Shown: positions 1 through 6,758 of the stretch, one piece after another
How the letters are laid out: the number at the start of each line of letters is the position of its first letter
How positions within the stretch are numbered: the stretch's first letter is position 1
Assembly (NCBI GenBank): GCA_902782895.1
Contig: CACZPA010000184.1
Location: 1 to 11,261 of the forward strand
DNA length: 11,261 nucleotides
Source: an uncultured Eubacteriales bacterium
GTDB taxonomy: Bacteria; Bacillota; Clostridia; Lachnospirales; Bianqueaceae
Reading direction: 5' to 3'
Translations under genes and position numbers: made by a program
The notes under the pieces: model-generated
The model's input: the letters and a program-made list of their open reading frames with translations, nothing else
Told to the model about the DNA's origin: nothing
The model's database searches: none

Positions 1-918
1 AAAAAGACAAAAGGACAGCGACTGCTTCAGGCTATCGGGAGAGATTGGCAGTTATACATCTTTATTCTTCCCGCGGTTGTCTTCTACATTGTTTTCCACT
101 ACCTGCCGCTGTACGGTATCCAGATCGCCTTCAAGGACTATAAGGCTGTTCAGGGTATCACAGGCAGCGCGTGGGTCGGGTTAAAACATTTCAAGACATT
201 CTTCAGTTCTTATCTGGCCAAGCAGCTGATTGTCAACACTCTGGCAGTTAATATCTTCAACCTGCTGTGGGGATTCCCGCTTCCGGTCATCCTTTCACTG
301 CTTCTTAACAGACTGCCTTCAGAGAGATTCAAGAAGTTCAATCAGACCGTCATTTACATTCCTCACTTTGTTTCAACGGTTGTTCTTGCCGGTATGCTTT
401 ACATCTTCCTGGATCCCAACAACGGTATTGTCAATAAGTTCATTGCCTTCCTGGGAGGCACGCCGCAGTACTTCATGGCTGAGAGCAAATGGTTCCGTAC
501 CGTATTCGTAGCTTCTTCCATCTGGCAGAATACAGGCTGGAATACCATTATTTACATCGCTGCCCTGACCGGTATCGATCAGGAAATGTATGAAGCAGCC
601 AAGATCGACGGCGCTACGATCCTTCAGCAGATCTGGTACATCGATATGCCGAGTATCATTCCGATGGCTATGATGATGCTGATCCTTAACTCCGGACAGG
701 TTATGGCGGGCAACATGCAGAAGACACTTCTTCTGCAGACGTCAGGCAACAAGGGTACATCCAATACAATCGGTATGTACGTTTACTCAATGGGTCTGAC
801 ACAGGGCCAGTTCTCCTATACCGCGGCTATCGGACTTTTCCAGAATGTGGTCAGCTTCCTGATGGTTATCACGGTTAACACGATTTCGAACAAACTGAGT
901 TCGATCAGTATGTTCTAA
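1..918 (+). CDS. Carbohydrate ABC transporter permease, LplB-like (5' end cut by window)
   Basis: Inner-membrane permease of a sugar importer (binding-protein-dependent transport family, CUT1/Lpl type). The frame is open from base 1 to a TAA at 916-918, giving 305 visible residues. LplB proteins are usually a little over 300 residues, so probably only the first few codons are missing. The visible start has a basic stretch, then a hydrophobic segment (LYIFILPAVVFYIVFHYLPL) typical of the first membrane helix of this family. The EAA loop that docks to the ATPase is at bases 592-615 (EAAKIDGA). Several further hydrophobic segments follow. The next permease gene begins 17 bp downstream, so the two are co-transcribed and should form a heterodimer. 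No ATPase gene is present; Lpl-type importers commonly share an MsmX-type ATPase encoded elsewhere. The substrate cannot be read from the sequence. The family call is secure. Confidence 0.93.
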   Translation, partial: KKTKGQRLLQAIGRDWQLYIFILPAVVFYIVFHYLPLYGIQIAFKDYKAVQGITGSAWVGLKHFKTFFSSYLAKQLIVNTLAVNIFNLLWGFPLPVILSLLLNRLPSERFKKFNQTVIYIPHFVSTVVLAGMLYIFLDPNNGIVNKFIAFLGGTPQYFMAESKWFRTVFVASSIWQNTGWNTIIYIAALTGIDQEMYEAAKIDGATILQQIWYIDMPSIIPMAMMMLILNSGQVMAGNMQKTLLLQTSGNKGTSNTIGMYVYSMGLTQGQFSYTAAIGLFQNVVSFLMVITVNTISNKLSSISMF

Positions 919-935
919 GGGAGGAGGACACTATC

Positions 936-1874
936 ATGGCGAAAAAAGAAAAATTTGTCAGAACTCATAAAGAGAACAAAGTTCAGCTGACGACGGGCGA
1001 CAAGATCTTTACCGTTATCAACCATATCGTATGGGTTCTCGTATTGTTCATTGTTCTGTATCCTCTGTACCTCATCGTTATCTCTTCCGTATCTGATCCG
1101 TACGCGGTTCTGAACGGCGATGTCGTCATCGTTCCGATCGACTTCTCGCTGATCGGTTATGAGAGAATCCTGCACTATACGACACTGTGGCGCGGCTACC
1201 TGATGTCCATCATCTATACGGTAGCAGCTACGGTCCTCGGTATTTTCCTTACGATGCTGGCAGCTTACGCGCTGTCCAACAAGTTCCCGGGCAAAGGCAT
1301 CTTCAACTTCATGATCATCTTCACGATGTTCTTCAACGGCGGTCTGATTCCGACCTTCCTGGTTATGAAGGATATCGGACTTTACAACAATCCGCTGATC
1401 ATGGTCCTGATGGGCGCGATGAGCGTCTGGAATACCATGATTGCAAGAACATACATGCAGACTTCAATTCCGCGTGAATTGTATGAAGCAGCGGAAATCG
1501 ACGGCTCGTCGCATTTCCAGTACTTCTTCAAGATCGTTATTCCGCTGTCCAGCACGATCATGGCGGTTCTGTCGGTTTACTACGCAGTCGGTAAGTGGAA
1601 CGACTACTTCACCGCTCTGGTATATCTGAGAAACCAGGCGTTCTGGCCGATGCAGACCGTTCTGCAGAAGATCCTTGCTGCGCTGACAATGTCCGCCGGA
1701 GACGTTGCCGAGATGTTCCAGGATAACTACACAGACGTCGCTGAGACGCTGCGTGTTTCCAACGTCGTTAAGTACTGCGCGATTATCGTTTCCACCGTTC
1801 CGGTTACCGTCCTTTACCTGCTGATGCAGCAGTACTTCGAGAAGGGCGTTATGATCGGATCCCTGAAGGGATAA
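936..1874 (+). CDS. Carbohydrate ABC transporter permease, YtcP/LplC-like
   Basis: Second membrane subunit of the sugar importer, 312 residues, close to the usual length of about 295-310. The start is supported by GGGAGGAGG (919-927) nine bases before the ATG. A basic N-terminus (MAKKEKFVRTHKENK) is followed by a membrane helix at about residues 28-50 and more at about 90-113, 121-143, 150-172, 200-222 and 280-302. The cytoplasmic EAA loop that contacts the ATPase is at residues 184-190 (EAAEIDG), followed by the hydrophobic FFKIVIPLS. The C-terminus (QQYFEKGVMIGSLKG) is the ending expected of this subfamily, where the final G(A/S)xKG is conserved. It lies 17 bp after the first permease gene and 79 bp before the binding-protein gene. 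The substrate is unknown. The family assignment is secure. Confidence 0.94.
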   Translation: MAKKEKFVRTHKENKVQLTTGDKIFTVINHIVWVLVLFIVLYPLYLIVISSVSDPYAVLNGDVVIVPIDFSLIGYERILHYTTLWRGYLMSIIYTVAATVLGIFLTMLAAYALSNKFPGKGIFNFMIIFTMFFNGGLIPTFLVMKDIGLYNNPLIMVLMGAMSVWNTMIARTYMQTSIPRELYEAAEIDGSSHFQYFFKIVIPLSSTIMAVLSVYYAVGKWNDYFTALVYLRNQAFWPMQTVLQKILAALTMSAGDVAEMFQDNYTDVAETLRVSNVVKYCAIIVSTVPVTVLYLLMQQYFEKGVMIGSLKG

Positions 1875-1913
1875 TCCGGTCCATTCATTTGTATCGTTCG
1901 CCGCAAGGCGTTC

Positions 1914-1922
1914 TGATAAAAT
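1914..1922 (+). promoter_or_regulatory. Possible extended -10 promoter before the binding-protein gene
   Basis: The 79-bp gap before the binding-protein gene contains TGATAAAAT. This is an extended -10 (TGn followed by TAAAAT, five of six matches to TATAAT) about 30 bp before the start codon. The hexamer at a 17-bp distance (TCGTTC, 1894-1899) is a poor -35, so the site rests on the -10 alone. A promoter here would let the binding protein be made in excess of the permeases, which is common for such importers. Read-through from the permease genes is equally possible. Confidence 0.25.
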
Positions 1923-1953
1923 AGTATTTCATTACTAGAAAGGAGATCTAAGT

Positions 1954-3687
1954 ATGAAAAAGTTTGTTGCGATGCTGCTTGTTCTTGCGATGACAGCTTC
2001 TCTGCTGATCGGATGCACAAGCGGCGGAAACAACTCCAGCAAACCTGCTGAGACCAGCAAGGCAGCTGAATCCAGCAAGCCTGCCGAGACCAGCAAAGCT
2101 GAAGAGACCAGCAAGGCCGAAGAGACCAGCAAGGCCGAAGAGCCGACAAAGGAAGTTGTTAAGACTCTGACCAACTGGGATGGCACCACCATGGATCTGC
2201 CGATCGTTTCTGACGGATCCGTATCCTTCACTCAGCTGCAGGGAATTCGTGACACAGACGCTACAACTCTGAGCCCGGATTTCTGGTATTGCAAGAAGTC
2301 TGAGGAAGACACCGGTATTCATGTTGACTATACACAGGTTAACATGTCTGACTGGAACAACCAGGTCAACCTGATGTTCGCTTCCGGAGAATATCTGGAT
2401 ACGATCAACAGAAGCTCTGGCGCTATCGACACCGAAATGTACGGTGTTGATCAGGGAATCCTGGTAGCTGTTGATGATCTGCTGCAGTACATGCCTGTTT
2501 ATAAGGCTCGTCTGGATGCAGACACCGCTTCTTGGAAGTCGATTATTCGCTCCGATGGCAAGATGTATGGTATTGCCAAGATGTCTGATGATGGAACCCG
2601 TCTTAACAACGCTTGGTTCATCAACAAGACCTGGCTTGACAACCTGAACATTGCTATGCCGGAGACCACCGATCAGCTGCTTGAAGCTCTGCGCGCTTTC
2701 ATTAAGGAAGACGCTAACGGCAACGGCGATGCTAATGATGAAGTTGGTTATGAGGCTGTCTTTGATGAGATGACCACCAACATCTTCAATGCGTGGGGAA
2801 TTCCTGAGAACAGCAAGCACATCGGACTTGATGACGATGGAAAGGTTGTTTTCCATCCGTTCAACGAGAACTATCGTGCAGCTGTTGAATGGCTTGCTAC
2901 CCTGTATGCGGAAGGTCTGATGGATCAGGCTAACGTTACGCAGGATGGTAACTCCAAGATCGCTACCTACAACAAGACATGGGATGCCGAGGGAAAGCAC
3001 AGCGTATGCGGCTTTGTTACCTGCCATCGTCTGAAATCCATGGGTTGGGATGTACTGCAGAACGACCTCGTATGGATGCCTGGTATCCATGCAGAAGGCC
3101 TGTCCTTCAAGAACCAGACCGGTATTGGCGCTGCTGGTGATGCTTTCTACTTCACCGTATCCAACGATGTTCTGGAATATTCCGCTAAGTGGGTTGATTA
3201 TCAGATGTGCGACCAGTCCATGTATGAGACATACTACGGACCGGAAGGCAACATCTGGAACTGGAACGCAGATCACAAGTGCGAGCTTGGACCTGCCGGA
3301 GACCAGGGCGTTATGGAGTTCTCTCTTGGCGTTAATGGTATCTACTATCTGCCGGCTTGGTACTACAATGAGACATTCGTACAGCCTGACTACCGTGTAG
3401 AGCGTATTGAGTACAATCAGTACTATGCTGAGCACGGATATCAGGAGAAGAATCCTTATGGTATCCTGAATGGCGGAATCAGCCTGACTCCGGATGCTTC
3501 TACTGAGATCGCTCAGATCTTTGCGAACATCGAGACCATCTACGATCAGAAGATCGCTGACATGATCATGCATGGTGTTACCGATGCTTCTTGGACAGAT
3601 TTCGTTAACGAGCTGACCAATGCTGGCGTTGAGAGATACCTTGAGCTGTATCAGGGACCGGCTGACGACTATCTGGCTGGCAAATAA
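1954..3687 (+). CDS. LplA-like extracellular sugar-binding lipoprotein of the ABC importer
   Basis: Substrate-binding protein of the importer, 577 residues, within the range of Lpl-type binding proteins. It should be anchored to the outer face of the membrane. AAAGGAG (1939-1945) sets the start. Residues 1-20 are a lipoprotein signal peptide and the lipobox is LLIGC, with Cys21 as the lipidated residue. Residues 29-66 are a low-complexity linker of six-residue repeats (see the repeat entry). The folded domain follows. It includes an EF-hand-like loop at about residues 253-263 (DANGNGDANDE), resembling the calcium loop known in oligosaccharide-binding proteins such as AlgQ2. The C-terminus has the family pattern W-x-D-(F/Y)-V-(N/x)-x-L, then GVERYLELYQ. 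It follows the two permease genes and ends before a strong terminator. The ligand is not readable from sequence; an oligosaccharide is likely. Confidence 0.93.
   Translation: MKKFVAMLLVLAMTASLLIGCTSGGNNSSKPAETSKAAESSKPAETSKAEETSKAEETSKAEEPTKEVVKTLTNWDGTTMDLPIVSDGSVSFTQLQGIRDTDATTLSPDFWYCKKSEEDTGIHVDYTQVNMSDWNNQVNLMFASGEYLDTINRSSGAIDTEMYGVDQGILVAVDDLLQYMPVYKARLDADTASWKSIIRSDGKMYGIAKMSDDGTRLNNAWFINKTWLDNLNIAMPETTDQLLEALRAFIKEDANGNGDANDEVGYEAVFDEMTTNIFNAWGIPENSKHIGLDDDGKVVFHPFNENYRAAVEWLATLYAEGLMDQANVTQDGNSKIATYNKTWDAEGKHSVCGFVTCHRLKSMGWDVLQNDLVWMPGIHAEGLSFKNQTGIGAAGDAFYFTVSNDVLEYSAKWVDYQMCDQSMYETYYGPEGNIWNWNADHKCELGPAGDQGVMEFSLGVNGIYYLPAWYYNETFVQPDYRVERIEYNQYYAEHGYQEKNPYGILNGGISLTPDASTEIAQIFANIETIYDQKIADMIMHGVTDASWTDFVNELTNAGVERYLELYQGPADDYLAGK
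2038..2145 (+). repeat. Six in-frame 18-bp repeats encoding a hexapeptide linker
   Basis: Six contiguous 18-bp units encode SKPAET, SKAAES, SKPAET, SKAEET, SKAEET and SKAEEP, just after the lipidated cysteine of the binding protein. Units 5 and 6 (2110-2127 and 2128-2145) differ at only two bases, both at the end of the unit, which suggests recent duplication. The unit is a multiple of three, so gain or loss of copies changes linker length without breaking the frame. The peptide is charged and probably disordered, acting as a spacer between the membrane anchor and the binding domain. Confidence 0.9.
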
Positions 3688-3724
3688 TCAGAATAAAATC
3701 TGATTTTACCTAACAGGTAAACGG

Positions 3725-3757
3725 ACTCCCTCCGGAGCAATCCGGGGGGAGTTTTTT
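3725..3757 (+). terminator. Rho-independent terminator of the importer operon
   Basis: A 12-bp stem (3725-3736 with 3741-3752, one G-T wobble) closes a GCAA loop, a stable GNRA tetraloop. Six T residues follow at 3752-3757. It sits 37 bp after the stop codon of the binding-protein gene and fits a textbook intrinsic terminator on the + strand. Confidence 0.93.
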
Positions 3758-3766
3758 GTAAAGTAA

Positions 3767-3789
3767 AACCACAGGCTAGGCCTGTGGTT
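3767..3789. repeat. Perfect 10-bp inverted repeat; possible IS200/IS605-type end remnant
   Basis: AACCACAGGC (3767-3776) and GCCTGTGGTT (3780-3789) form a perfect hairpin with a 3-base loop, TAG. No T-run follows on either strand, so it is not an obvious terminator. Reading the minus strand, an AGGAGG (3824-3829) precedes an ATG (3816-3818) by five bases, and the frame then runs straight into this hairpin. A short-looped terminal hairpin combined with a transposase-like leader would fit the collapsed ends of an IS200/IS605-family element. No transposase sequence is present, so this origin is inference. The hairpin itself is directly visible. Confidence 0.35.
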
Positions 3790-3844
3790 CGGGAGAGCTT
3801 AAGCGATAAAGCAGACATGAAAACCTCCTATTGCTATACTGTAA

Positions 3845-3988
3845 GATCAGAAAATCGCGGACATGATCATGCATGGCGTAACAGATGCTGCATGGGATGA
3901 TCTCATTGCGGAGTTGACAAACGCCGGAGTTGAGAGATGTCTTGAGTTGTACCAGGGAGTGGTTGATGAATACCTGGCAAGCCATTAA
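3845..3988 (+). pseudogene. 3'-terminal remnant of a second LplA-like binding-protein gene
   Basis: The frame from 3845 to a TAA at 3986-3988 encodes 47 residues that align without gaps to the last 47 residues of the intact binding protein upstream (from its DQKIADMIMHG to the end). By my count 36 of the 47 residues are identical. Both end at the equivalent stop. The codon immediately before the match (3842-3844) is an in-frame TAA, there is no start codon, and the remaining more than 500 codons are absent. At the DNA level many third positions differ, so this is an older paralogue and not a recent copy. The likely history is a tandem pair of binding-protein genes, one of which was lost apart from its tail. 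The downstream hairpin at 4028-4058 may be its original terminator. Confidence 0.85.
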
Positions 3989-4027
3989 GCAGCATAGGAA
4001 TTGAGCAAAAAAACCGAATAAGCAAAG

Positions 4028-4058
4028 AACCGCCCTCCGGGCCTGCCGGAGGGCGGTT
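4028..4058. terminator. Strong hairpin, probable terminator between convergent genes
   Basis: A perfect 13-bp G+C-rich stem (AACCGCCCTCCGG, 4028-4040, with 4046-4058) closes a 5-base loop (GCCTG). The T-run is short in either direction: TTT on the + strand, and TTCTTTGCTT with later T-rich sequence on the minus strand. It lies between the binding-protein remnant (+) and the end of the lipoprotein gene (-), so it could stop transcripts from both sides. The hairpin is certain; the direction of action is not. Confidence 0.7.
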
Positions 4059-4070
4059 TGCTGCAGGGAA

Positions 4071-4138
4071 GCAATGTTATAGGCAAAGCCATGCTATTAG
4101 CAAAGCCATGTTATAAACAAAGCAATGCTATAAGCAAA
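4071..4138. repeat. Four tandem 17-bp repeats
   Basis: Four contiguous 17-bp units cover 4071-4087, 4088-4104, 4105-4121 and 4122-4138, with consensus GCMATGYTATAAGCAAA. Units differ from the consensus at a few positions only. The array is A+T-rich, non-coding, and sits between the hairpin terminator and the stop codon of the minus-strand lipoprotein gene. Its function is unknown. It could be simple replication slippage. Confidence 0.88.
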
Positions 4139-4158
4139 TCGATAAATCTGACGGATGC

Positions 4159-4950
4159 TTACGGCTTGTAATCGACTTTTTCCACGACGATCTCAAAGCC
4201 TTTATTGGAGAAGAGCGCTTTCACGTCGTCCGTGGTGGCAGAGCCGGAAAGCTCGGCAAACAGCGGCATTGCGGTCGCTGAGACGGTGGAATCCTCGCCC
4301 TGGAAGAACGTGATCAGGATGGGATGCGCGTTCTCAAATACATAAACATAGAGCATGTTTTCCGTCAGTTCATCCGAGACGAAGGTGCCGGCAGCGGTGC
4401 AGATCGTCGCGGCGGCGATAGCGGCGGATCCGTACATATTGTTGACCATGGATGCTACCGTCAGGATCATGCGGCTGCGCATGTATTCTTTCAGAGGCTC
4501 GGACAGCGTGTTTGCGCCGCCGTTAGCGGCAATCGTCGCGTCCAGAAAAGCCGCCAGATTGGGAACCGTCACCTTGTAAACAGCCTGCGGCGCGGAATAA
4601 TCGCATTCGCCAAGCTTTGCGATCTCGTCCATAACGGCCTGAGAACTGCCCATGTAAATCGTCGTGTAGACATTGTCGGAGACCATATCCTGAATCAAAG
4701 CGATCAGATCCATGCCGTGCTCCGCGAGCGATTTGCCGGAAGATGCAGGCACGCTATCGGAAGAAGACGCCACGGAAGAGGCGCCGGAAGACGCGCCGTT
4801 CGAAGCATTTGTAGAAGCATCTGTTGCGGAAGGCCCCGCGGACTCAGCAGAAGCACTGGATTTGTCGGAACTGCCGCTGCAGGCCGAAAGGCACATGGCC
4901 GCCGCAAGAATCAGACAGAGAAGAGCGGCAGTTATTTTTTTACCGGTCAT
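4159..4950 (-). CDS. Lipoprotein of unknown function
   Basis: A 263-residue protein that I do not recognise. Residues 1-23 form a signal peptide with a basic start (MTGKK), a hydrophobic core and the lipobox LSAC, so Cys24 should be lipidated and the protein anchored outside the membrane. Residues 25-73 are a Ser/Ala-rich linker. The remaining roughly 190 residues form a domain with hydrophobic helices (for example around residues 161-185) and a final strand-like FEIVVEKVDYKP. Three cysteines lie in this region. The start is supported by GAGGAGG (4958-4964), which overlaps the TGA stop of the upstream glycosidase gene. The 12-bp gap makes co-translation with the glycosidase likely. This suggests, but does not prove, a role in handling the same substrate at the cell surface. 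Lipoprotein status is well supported; function is not. Confidence 0.85.
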   Translation of the reverse strand: MTGKKITAALLCLILAAAMCLSACSGSSDKSSASAESAGPSATDASTNASNGASSGASSVASSSDSVPASSGKSLAEHGMDLIALIQDMVSDNVYTTIYMGSSQAVMDEIAKLGECDYSAPQAVYKVTVPNLAAFLDATIAANGGANTLSEPLKEYMRSRMILTVASMVNNMYGSAAIAAATICTAAGTFVSDELTENMLYVYVFENAHPILITFFQGEDSTVSATAMPLFAELSGSATTDDVKALFSNKGFEIVVEKVDYKP

Positions 4951-4962
4951 GCAGAGGCCTCC

Positions 4963-6675
4963 TCACTTGGCCAGCTCGTGATAGAGCTTTTTAACGGTAG
5001 CGTAGGCGAGCTTCGGACGGCGGTATTCATCCACGATGCCCTTATTGTTCATGGAACGCGGGCGGCTCATCGCCCAGCTGCGCGTCACGCGGACGTCGCA
5101 GAACTGCCAGATGAAGATGCCGCTGACCGCGGGATTGTTCAGAACGGCCGGAATCTGCCGAGCCAGTGTTTCCGCCTGGTTTTCCTCGGTCCATTTATCC
5201 ATGTTCGGGCTGCGGTATCCGTAGATGCCGCCCGCGCCAATTTCAGTGATCAGGAAAGGCTTGCCGGCGCCGGGCGTCGTCTGGATCCAGTCAAGCAGCT
5301 TCTGCAGCTGCACTTCCGGAGACTCCATGCCCTGGAAATCATACCAGCCGGGATAGATGTTAAAGGATACGATGTCCGGCAGATCCAGGCAGATGTCGTG
5401 GAAATGCTTGCAGCTTGCAAACGAGGTCGGACGGCTGTGATCCAACGACTTGAGCAGCGCGAACTGCTTCTCATAGCAGCCGCGGCCGTATTCGGTCTCG
5501 CTCGCGCATTCATTCAGCAGGCCCCAGATAATGATGGACGGATGGTTGTAATCGTCGCGAACCATCTCTCGGATAACGTCTTCGCACTGATCCTCAAAAT
5601 GCGGATTGCGCATCTTATCCTCGCGGAAACCGCGCGCGTGATTTTCCTCCCAGACCATGATGCCTTTTTCATCGCAGAGGTCGAGGAAAAGCGGATCCTG
5701 CGGATAATGAGAGGTGCGGACCGCGTTTGCGCCAAGGTCCTGGAACAGATTCAGGTCAGTGTCCATGATCTGCGGCGGAATCGCGCAGCCGAATGCCGGA
5801 TGATACTCATGGCGGTTGAAGCCGCGGATCTGCAGCTCTTTGCCGTTATAGAGGATCTTGTTGCCCTTGACCTCGATCGTGCGGAAGCCAACACGCTCCA
5901 CGCGGTCATCATAGATAGAGGAATAGGACTCTGCGTCGGCGTCCTCCGGGATCTCGTCCGGGTTCGGATCGCAGATATAGAGAGCGACTTCGTACAGCTT
6001 TGGATGATCCGGCGAATAGGTCTCGGCGTTCGCGGCGGAGACTTTCTTGCAGATCGTCACGGACGCGCCGGCGGCAAGCTCCTGCGGCTCGGAGATCCGG
6101 GTTGTTTCCTCGAGAAAATCCGCCTCGGCTTCCAGATAGAATTCCTGCGGATCTTCGGATACGTTACGGATCACAGCCTCGATCTCGAGCGCCCAGGTGT
6201 CGTCCTCGCGAACCGGGGTCAGATGCAGGCTCTGCACATACAGGCTGTCAAGCTCCTCCATGTAGCAGGGACGTGTGATGCCGCCGAAAGTATAGTAGTC
6301 GTTCTCGGTATGCAGCGCGGATTCTTCGTTGAATTCGTTGGAAACATGGATGGACAGGCGGTGAATGCCGGACTCGAGCCCTGTCGCGATCGCCTCAAAC
6401 GCCGTGAAAGCGTTGTAATGGTGCGCAATCAGCTTGTCATCCAGATAGACGTCGGCGGTATGGCTGATGCCTTCGAAAACAAATCTTGTCTCTTCGGTGC
6501 AGAGTACATCGCGGGAATAAACGGCCTTGCCGCGGTAGCTTTCGTATCCGGGATAGGTCTCCCACGCGCTCGGGACATAGACCTGCATCGGCTCACGGCC
6601 TTCGGCCTGGAATGTCCACATGCCGGCAAGCTCGGTCGGCTGATTTAAGGTGTGAATCGGAAAACTTCTGAACAT
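4963..6675 (-). CDS. Glycoside hydrolase family 2, beta-glucuronidase-like
   Basis: A 570-residue GH2 enzyme that removes a terminal beta-linked sugar by the retaining two-glutamate mechanism. The usual order is visible: a sugar-binding jelly-roll domain (about 1-150), an immunoglobulin-like domain (about 151-270), then the catalytic barrel. In the barrel, GFNRHEYHPAFG (285-296), GANAVRTSHYPQDP (315-328) and NHPSIIIWGLLNEC (377-390) are GH2 signatures. Glu389 is the predicted acid/base and Glu478 (LITEIG) the nucleophile. Near the C-terminus Asn543 and Lys545 (NNKGI) line up with the N-x-K motif that binds the glucuronate carboxylate in E. coli UidA. NIYPGWY (439-445) matches UidA NRYYGWY. 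This favours beta-glucuronidase over beta-galactosidase; a related uronidase remains possible. No signal peptide is seen, so it should be cytoplasmic. AAAGGA lies at 6685-6690, nine bases before the ATG. Confidence 0.9.
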   Translation of the reverse strand: MFRSFPIHTLNQPTELAGMWTFQAEGREPMQVYVPSAWETYPGYESYRGKAVYSRDVLCTEETRFVFEGISHTADVYLDDKLIAHHYNAFTAFEAIATGLESGIHRLSIHVSNEFNEESALHTENDYYTFGGITRPCYMEELDSLYVQSLHLTPVREDDTWALEIEAVIRNVSEDPQEFYLEAEADFLEETTRISEPQELAAGASVTICKKVSAANAETYSPDHPKLYEVALYICDPNPDEIPEDADAESYSSIYDDRVERVGFRTIEVKGNKILYNGKELQIRGFNRHEYHPAFGCAIPPQIMDTDLNLFQDLGANAVRTSHYPQDPLFLDLCDEKGIMVWEENHARGFREDKMRNPHFEDQCEDVIREMVRDDYNHPSIIIWGLLNECASETEYGRGCYEKQFALLKSLDHSRPTSFASCKHFHDICLDLPDIVSFNIYPGWYDFQGMESPEVQLQKLLDWIQTTPGAGKPFLITEIGAGGIYGYRSPNMDKWTEENQAETLARQIPAVLNNPAVSGIFIWQFCDVRVTRSWAMSRPRSMNNKGIVDEYRRPKLAYATVKKLYHELAK

Positions 6676-6758
6676 GATAAGGATTCCTTTCTTTTATTAA
6701 TAATGGATCGGGACAGTTCTGTTGCGGATTGCAGTCCCGGACCCTTAAAGATTCCTGT

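Noticed and set aside
1948..3573. A 541-codon minus-strand frame opposite the binding-protein gene
   Set aside because: The + strand protein has a signal peptide, lipobox, family C-terminus and terminator; the minus frame has no recognisable features.
3669..3818. A minus-strand frame of 49 codons with a good AGGAGG-ATG start
   Set aside because: It runs through the hairpin and the importer terminator into the end of the binding-protein gene, so it is unlikely to be a working gene. The start signal itself is kept as a clue to a lost element.
4071..4138. CRISPR array
   Set aside because: These are 17-bp units with no spacers, a simple tandem repeat.
4324..6648. A very long + strand open frame (774 codons) opposite the glycosidase and lipoprotein genes
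   Set aside because: It is the mirror of real minus-strand genes with codon bias. Its translation is Arg/Ala/Val-rich without family motifs, whereas the minus strand has full GH2 catalytic motifs.
6705..6743. Inverted repeat (GGATCGGGAC / GTCCCGGACC) between the HAD and glycosidase genes as a terminator
   Set aside because: The stem has two mismatches on the minus-strand RNA, a 19-base loop and no T-run after it.
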